NCBI GenBank assembly: GCA_003666485.1 | Contig: CP032931.1 | Span: forward strand, 248,001 to 312,000 | Length of the DNA: 64,000 nt | Reading direction: 5' to 3' | Source of the DNA: Levilactobacillus brevis | GTDB lineage: Bacteria; Bacillota; Bacilli; Lactobacillales; Lactobacillaceae | Shown: positions 59,285 through 64,000 of the stretch, one piece after another | How positions within the stretch are numbered: the stretch's first letter is position 1 | How the letters are laid out: each line of letters starts with the position of its first letter | The notes under the pieces: generated by a model | Told to the model about the DNA's origin: nothing | What the model saw: only the letters and a program-made list of their open reading frames with translations | Databases searched by the model: none | Translations under genes and position numbers: made by a program

Positions 59285-60487
59285 ATGACACAGCTGACGT
59301 TTACGGAAAAAATCGATGGCAACGTGGCCCGGTCGGTGAATCCACTGGGTTTGCAACGGATGATGGCCCAACAGATTGCGACGGTCACTAGGGAACCGCA
59401 CTATGCCGGCGCGAAACACGCGTTGATTCTGGGCGGATCGTCTAGTTACGGCTTAGCCAGTCGCATTACTGCGGCGTTTGGTATGGGGGCTGCGACCCTG
59501 TCCGTGGGGTATGAGCGGCCACCGCGGCCTGATTTTCTCGGGACCGCTGGCTGGTGGAATCAACGTTTCTTCAAGCAAGCTGCCAATGAGGCCGGTTTGG
59601 TCGCTAGTAATTTGAATGCGGACATTTTCTTGCCGGAAACCAAACAGGAAGTCATTCAATATATTCGCAACCGTTTTGGTGGGCAACTGGACCTGTTGGT
59701 GTACTCCATTGCGGCGCCCAAGCGCAAGAATCCGGATAACCCCGCTGAAGCGTGGCGGTCGGTCATTAAGCCGCTGGGCAATCCCGTGACCGACTACACG
59801 TTAGACCTCGAACACGAGCGGTTGGTCAAGGCCACGCTGGAACCCGCGACCGTAGCCGAAGTGGCAACGACTAACCACGTCATGGGCGGCGAGGACTGGG
59901 AGCTGTGGATCGACGCACTCCAAGAAGCTGGCGTATTGGCACCGGACTTTAAGACAATCTTGTTCTCGTACGAGGGTCCCCGCGTCACGGCGCCAATCTA
60001 TCACGACGGCACGCTGGGCCAGGCCAAGCGGGCGGCTGAAGCCAGTGCTCACCAGATTCAAGCCAAATTGGCCAAGACTGGCGGCGAGGCGCTGATCAGC
60101 GTCAACCGGTCCGTCACGACCAAGGCATCCGTGGTCATTCCGGGCTTTTCGCGCTACTGCATGGCGCTGTATCAAGTTGAACAGCAACGCGGTGGCCACG
60201 AGCAACCCGTCGATCACATTGACCGGTTATTCCGCGACATGGTTTACGGCAACCGCCGGGTAGTCGATAGCCGCGGTCGCTTGCGGCCAGACGCCACGGA
60301 GCTGTCGCCAGCGGTTCAGGGCGCGGTGGAAGATTTATTGCCACAGCTCACGCCGGATAACTTCACGACCGACCTGCCCGGCTACCAACAATTCCGCCGC
60401 GAGTTCCGGCAACTGAACGGGTTTGACGTCCCCGGGGTGCCGAACACGATGGACAGCGATGCATTGACGGAACTGATGACGGATTAA
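59285..60487 (+). CDS. fabV: trans-2-enoyl-CoA/ACP reductase
   Basis: A 400-residue FabV/TER-type reductase of normal length. The NAD region is GGSSSYGLASRI near residue 50; YSIAAPKRKNP is near 140; the catalytic Tyr-x8-Lys is YHDGTLGQAK near 240. FabV enzymes reduce the double bond of enoyl-thioesters with NADH and are resistant to triclosan-type inhibition. The ATG has AGGAGGGG 8 bases before it. It is monocistronic and not in a fatty acid synthesis cluster, so it may act on exogenous or odd acyl chains. Confidence 0.93.
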   Translation: MTQLTFTEKIDGNVARSVNPLGLQRMMAQQIATVTREPHYAGAKHALILGGSSSYGLASRITAAFGMGAATLSVGYERPPRPDFLGTAGWWNQRFFKQAANEAGLVASNLNADIFLPETKQEVIQYIRNRFGGQLDLLVYSIAAPKRKNPDNPAEAWRSVIKPLGNPVTDYTLDLEHERLVKATLEPATVAEVATTNHVMGGEDWELWIDALQEAGVLAPDFKTILFSYEGPRVTAPIYHDGTLGQAKRAAEASAHQIQAKLAKTGGEALISVNRSVTTKASVVIPGFSRYCMALYQVEQQRGGHEQPVDHIDRLFRDMVYGNRRVVDSRGRLRPDATELSPAVQGAVEDLLPQLTPDNFTTDLPGYQQFRREFRQLNGFDVPGVPNTMDSDALTELMTD

Positions 60488-60523
60488 TTGATTTTGTGAA
60501 ATATGCGTAAAGTAGACAAAAAG

Positions 60524-60564
60524 TCCCTTCAGAAATTGTGACACTGATTTCTGAGGGGATTTTA
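60524..60564 (+). terminator. Rho-independent terminator
   Basis: TCCCTTCAGAAAT and ATTTCTGAGGGGA pair around TGTGACACTG, followed by TTTTAG. The next 60565-60679 has no gene. Confidence 0.88.
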
Positions 60565-60679
60565 GATTATATGGCTTAAAAGTATGGGTTGTCTCGTCCC
60601 AGACGCCCTTTTTTTCTGGCGGTACGATTTTTGGCGGTCGGAAACAATCAGTGAGTTGCTGACCAGTTCACGCCAGAGA

Positions 60680-62560
60680 TTACTTGATTGTCTGAACGTA
60701 TTTGGCGTTGGCTGTCACGTACCCACCGGCGACACGGTAGCGTAGGGCGCCGAAAGTCTTTAAGTTATCGGCATGTGAGTAGGTCCAGCCCGTGACTTTT
60801 AGTCGCGTGCCTTTAGCGTAGGTGCCTTTCTTACCAGTTAGGTTCGCGGTTCGGTACTGGTGAATCCGCGTCTTCGTACGGATGGCCTGGGGCATGGTGT
60901 GTTTGCCACTCATCACTAATTTCCGGTTCGCCGTGATGTAGCGACCATTACTGAGTTTAAAGCGTGTCGTCAAATGATAGGTCTTCAGGCCCACTACCTT
61001 GAGGACAGCGCCTTGCCGGTAGTGAATGCCTTTGCCGCTGAGGCTGCGGTTACGGTAAGCGTTGACCCCTTGCGGATTGATTACGGTGATTTTCGCGTGC
61101 TTATCCTGGTAGTAGACCGGCGTCGTGTAGTGCTTATTTGCCGTGACGTAGCCGGTCTTGCCAGCAGTCTTACTGTGATGATTGACGTCCTTGACCAGGT
61201 ACCGTTGGCGACCAGCCTTGGATTGGGCGTAGCCGGTGACCACAAACATCGGCCGATTGATCCTGGGTTGCTTGGCGTATTTGACCTGCCGCCCTTTGAT
61301 TGTGAACGTCGGGTGCTGGTAGAGGTAGATGGCCTTGGTTGCGTAAACGACGGTGCCCTTAGGAATCGCTGTATCAGCCGCACCGCCGGAAATGACTGAA
61401 TTGGCGGAGCTGGTGGCTGTCGTAGGGGTGCTACTGGAACTACTGCCAGTGGTTCCAGATGATGTTTCCGAAGAAGAACTTGATTCTGCGGGCGCCTTTT
61501 CCCATTTGAGGGGGTAGTAAATCTGACCATCTACGGTCATGTCGCTACCGTCTGGATAGTAAGTGGGGTCTAAATCAGGGAAGTTCGCAGTCTTATACTG
61601 ATGATCTATGACCAGATATCGGGTAGGCTGGCCCGTTGCGTCGAATTGATCAATGTCTTTCACCAGGGCATCCGAGCCGTCCATCGTTAAGGTTCCAGTG
61701 GCATTGTAGTAAACGTGGGTGCTAGTCTGCACGGGGTCGCCGTTGAGGTCCTTCCACACTGCTGGTAACCGAACCGTGGTGTCCTGAGAAAAGGTGGCAG
61801 GATCGATGTAAGTTGGCTTTTGAACTACGGTATACTGACCCGTGGCGAGTAGACTGACTGCGCCGAATTGCTTGAAAAATGAAAAGTCAGTTAAGCGTTG
61901 GCTGTTAACCGTAATGAGCAGTGGCCCCTGATGATTTTTGTGTTGCGCAAATTGGCTAAACAACGGTTTGAGCTGTTGAATTTCTGTGTCCGTTAAGCCC
62001 TGGGTATTGGCATATCTGTCTGCATTTGTACCAGACACACTGACGCGGCGTAATTGATCTTTCAGGGGATCATCCAAAACGTGAAGCTGGTTTAACGGCG
62101 TCAAATCCTCTCCGTGCATCCCTGGTTGCGCTAGTGAAAACATGCCAGAAACGGGTAGACCACTAAAGGGTGCTAACGAGGTGCCTTTGGTTAAGTCCAT
62201 TTGCATTTTGATGCCAATTCCTGCGGGCAACTGCTGTAAACTTTGTATGCCATTTAAAGATGTCACGGCTGCATGACCGGCGCCATTTAAATAGGGCTGT
62301 TTGCCTTGATAATGACGAATATCGCCGTATGTAACCTGATTGGTCTTTAACTCTAGGGCCTTAGCAACGATGGTGGCCAAGGTAGGATCTGTAAAGTCGA
62401 CCTGGTCCTGATCGGCGTGACTATCGGTAGTTGTCTGGCTAGTCGTGTCGTCAGCGGCCTGGGCAGTGACTGACGTTAGGGTCATGCCACCCACAGATAG
62501 CGCAACACCTAGAGTACCAATGAGCCAAAGATTTTTAAATCGATTATGGGTTTTCATCAT
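60680..62560 (-). CDS. large surface protein with C-terminal DUF5776-like repeats
   Basis: A 626-residue exported protein. The signal peptide ends near TAQAADD. The N-terminal 340 residues include an LRR-like opening (AAVTSLNGIQSLQQLPAGIG) and beta-rich parts with no enzyme motif. A Ser/Thr linker (about 370-395) separates a very basic C-terminal half of three to four DUF5776-type repeats (YLVKDVNHHS, GKTGYVTANKHY, NGRYITANRKL, GGYVTANAKYV). There is no LPxTG. The C-terminal half resembles that of the protein at 23745. The ATG at 62560 follows GGAGG by 5 bases; the next ATG is equally possible. Confidence 0.83.
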   Translation of the reverse strand: MMKTHNRFKNLWLIGTLGVALSVGGMTLTSVTAQAADDTTSQTTTDSHADQDQVDFTDPTLATIVAKALELKTNQVTYGDIRHYQGKQPYLNGAGHAAVTSLNGIQSLQQLPAGIGIKMQMDLTKGTSLAPFSGLPVSGMFSLAQPGMHGEDLTPLNQLHVLDDPLKDQLRRVSVSGTNADRYANTQGLTDTEIQQLKPLFSQFAQHKNHQGPLLITVNSQRLTDFSFFKQFGAVSLLATGQYTVVQKPTYIDPATFSQDTTVRLPAVWKDLNGDPVQTSTHVYYNATGTLTMDGSDALVKDIDQFDATGQPTRYLVIDHQYKTANFPDLDPTYYPDGSDMTVDGQIYYPLKWEKAPAESSSSSETSSGTTGSSSSSTPTTATSSANSVISGGAADTAIPKGTVVYATKAIYLYQHPTFTIKGRQVKYAKQPRINRPMFVVTGYAQSKAGRQRYLVKDVNHHSKTAGKTGYVTANKHYTTPVYYQDKHAKITVINPQGVNAYRNRSLSGKGIHYRQGAVLKVVGLKTYHLTTRFKLSNGRYITANRKLVMSGKHTMPQAIRTKTRIHQYRTANLTGKKGTYAKGTRLKVTGWTYSHADNLKTFGALRYRVAGGYVTANAKYVQTIK

Positions 62561-63163
62561 GAACGCCTCCAAGTTTAATCTATGTAAGAAATCGGTATTT
62601 CATAAATTTCGTTATAATTGTAACAGTCTTTAGAAAACGTTACAATATTGACCTATAATTATTGAAAGTCGTTGATTATTTCATTTACAATTATTATGTG
62701 ATGACTACTATAAACGCAGTAACAGCAAGAATAGTAGTCAATTTGCCAAAGTGGTGCTGCATCGAGAAACTAAGAAACTAGTTTTCTTGATTAACGTTAG
62801 ATGCTATATACGATAAGACAAATTGATCAATAAAATAATATGCTGTTGCTAAATGATTGTACGGCGAATTAATTTGGGAAAATAAACGGTTCCTTAACTA
62901 AAATTCAGACGAATACCCCGGTAATTTTCACAAGAGTCAACCAGCAGTCGTTGCCCGCCAACCACTAAGGTCGTTGACAGAACAAACGACCGATACAGTC
63001 TGCGTGGTGGTGGCGTTTCTTTGCAACCGCCATCAATTAAAAATCGGCGAGAAAAGGGTCTTTTTGCTAGGGAATTTGTGGAAAAAGGGCTATAATATTC
63101 AGCAGTTTCCAGTTTGCCCGCATGTGGCAGGCTGGTGGAATCAGATCGAGAGGGACTTTAACT
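62561..63163. other. AT-rich intergenic region, no gene seen
   Basis: A 603-bp gap. It holds an inverted repeat TGACTACTAT ... ATAGTAGTCA (62702-62711 and 62731-62740) without a T-run, and a TATAAT box at 63091-63096 that may serve the flavodoxin gene. An open frame from 62974 has no ribosome binding site and runs into the flavodoxin gene in another frame, so it is not called. Confidence 0.5.
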
Positions 63164-63610
63164 ATGACACCATCCATTCAAATCATTTACGCCAGTCAAT
63201 CTGGCCGCAACCAAGCCATTGCCGGTCACTTGCAGGCGCAACTGGCTTCTCAGGCGCAGACGCTGGTCACCGAGGTGTCGCAAGCCGATGCCTTTGACTT
63301 ACCAGCCAACGATGCCGTCATCGTAGTCAGCTACACGTTCCACGACGGTGACCTGCCCGACGAAGCCCAAGACTTCTTTGCTGACCTAAAAGAAGTCGAC
63401 TTGGCGCGGACAAAATTTGCCGTGCTGGGGTCTAGCTCAAAGACCCATATCCATTTCGGCCGGGCCGTTGATTACCTGACAATGCAACTGAATTCCAGCA
63501 ATGGGGAACAGGTTGCCGACTCGGTCAAGATCGACCAGGACCCCGATGATGCTGATTGGGCGCGCGTTGACCAACTGGCCCAGCGCGTATTGGCCAGTTT
63601 GGCTGAGTAA
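63164..63610 (+). CDS. flavodoxin-like protein
   Basis: A 148-residue flavodoxin-fold protein. The FMN phosphate loop is IIYASQSGRNQAIA at the N-terminus, the second FMN loop is VVSYTFHDGDLPDE near 50, and FAVLGSSSKTHIHFGRAVDYL near 85 fits the third. As the second loop is atypical, it may bind FMN weakly. It would act as a cytoplasmic electron carrier. The ATG at 63164 has GAGAGGGA about 9 bases before it. A GNAT gene follows 29 bp later and may be co-transcribed. Confidence 0.87.
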   Translation: MTPSIQIIYASQSGRNQAIAGHLQAQLASQAQTLVTEVSQADAFDLPANDAVIVVSYTFHDGDLPDEAQDFFADLKEVDLARTKFAVLGSSSKTHIHFGRAVDYLTMQLNSSNGEQVADSVKIDQDPDDADWARVDQLAQRVLASLAE

Positions 63611-63639
63611 GAAAAAATTTAAGATGAGGTGAAACCACC

Positions 63640-64000
63640 ATGTATTTACGGAAAGCAAAGATTGAAGAATTAGACTTAGTTTGTGACATTATCGAAGACG
63701 GCAAGAAGCAACTCGCCGATGCCGGCATCGACCAATGGCAAAATGAATACCCGAACCGCAACGTTATCAAGGGCGATATCGAAGACGGCCGGGCAGTGAT
63801 TTACAACAGTGACGACCACGAAACGTTGGGCGTCGCTGCCGTCATCGAGGCGCCAGACCACGCCTACGATACGCTTCAAGGGGAATGGCAAAAGGATACC
63901 GATAAGTACGTGACGGTTCACCGGGTCGCCATCTTCTCCCATCATCAAGGGAAGGGCTACGCATCCCAGTTGTTCCGCGACTTATTCGATTACATTGCCA
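63640..64000 (+). CDS. GNAT-family N-acetyltransferase, 3' partial
   Basis: The first 120 residues of a GNAT acetyltransferase cut by the window end. It opens MYLRKAKIEELDLVCDIIED, and the acetyl-CoA loop HHQGKGYASQLF follows VTVHRVAIFS near residue 105. The ATG has GATGAGGTG about 10 bases before it. It is 29 bp behind the flavodoxin gene. Substrate unknown. Confidence 0.88.
   Translation, partial: MYLRKAKIEELDLVCDIIEDGKKQLADAGIDQWQNEYPNRNVIKGDIEDGRAVIYNSDDHETLGVAAVIEAPDHAYDTLQGEWQKDTDKYVTVHRVAIFSHHQGKGYASQLFRDLFDYIA

Noticed and set aside
62974-63297. A 107-codon frame before the flavodoxin gene
   Set aside because: No ribosome binding site, no recognisable protein, and it overlaps the flavodoxin gene in another frame.

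Overview
The window is a chromosomal stretch of a Lactobacillaceae bacterium (lactobacillus-type; Levilactobacillus-like is a guess). The signs are strong AGGAGG-type ribosome binding sites with frequent TTG and GTG starts, CcpA (cre) sites, many small Sec-exported basic proteins, DUF5776-like and BspA-type surface proteins, and a PadR/DUF1700/DUF4097 operon. Most of the backbone looks near 50% GC by eye. The block from about 31.7 to 42.2 kb, and parts of 23.2-25.7 and 49.5-52.5 kb, are visibly more AT-rich.

Layout. 0-6.7 kb: a partial tyrosine phosphatase, then a cre-controlled sugar cassette (GPH symporter, two alpha/beta-hydrolase esterases, GH65 disaccharide phosphorylase). 6.7-11.4 kb: exported proteins, including three members of a small family with a P-K-x2-[RL]-R-G motif, and an exported histidine-phosphatase-like protein lacking its second catalytic His. 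11.4-14.0 kb: GNAT, a paired SMR (Gdx) exporter behind a guanidine-I (ykkC) riboswitch, and glycerol dehydrogenase. 14.0-18.1 kb: a ROK kinase / Zn-dehydrogenase / membrane protein / VOC operon bracketed by two clusters of a hairpin-rich intergenic repeat. 18.4-23.5 kb: SDR, pentapeptide protein, LacI regulator, tRNA-Gln, nucleoside hydrolase, DUF1275 protein and an orphan antitoxin. 23.7-25.7 kb: a large surface protein.

25.8-45.5 kb holds the most interesting layout. An arylsulfate sulfotransferase-like lipoprotein with a terminator hairpin in its leader is divergent from a tightly coupled operon of a membrane acyltransferase, an acyl-CoA ligase and an SsuA-like binding protein. The matching SsuB/SsuC genes lie 12 kb away on the other strand. 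Both operons carry the same 13-bp palindrome (TAAGAA-A/T-TTCTTA) upstream, so they probably form one regulon. Between them sits an AT-rich glucarate-catabolism island: CdaR regulator, two paralogous 2-hydroxyacid dehydrogenases, YhcH, DASS transporter, GarR, GudD, a DapA-family lyase and glycerate kinase, with a recurring TTGTGCAATTGCACAA-like operator. Next to SsuBC lie a membrane MerR/zinc-ribbon regulator and an arginase-fold protein.

45.7-57.6 kb: cell-wall and exported proteins (NlpC/P60, C39-like, CAP), a galactonate-dehydratase-like gene with an orphan OppA-type lipoprotein flanked by a repeated terminator, an isochorismatase-type hydrolase, an XRE regulator, an IS66 remnant, a tiny membrane protein and the PadR operon with its operator. 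57.8-64 kb: tRNA-dihydrouridine synthase, another copy of the intergenic repeat, FabV, a second DUF5776 surface protein, a flavodoxin and a truncated GNAT gene. No complete insertion sequence, prophage or CRISPR array was seen.
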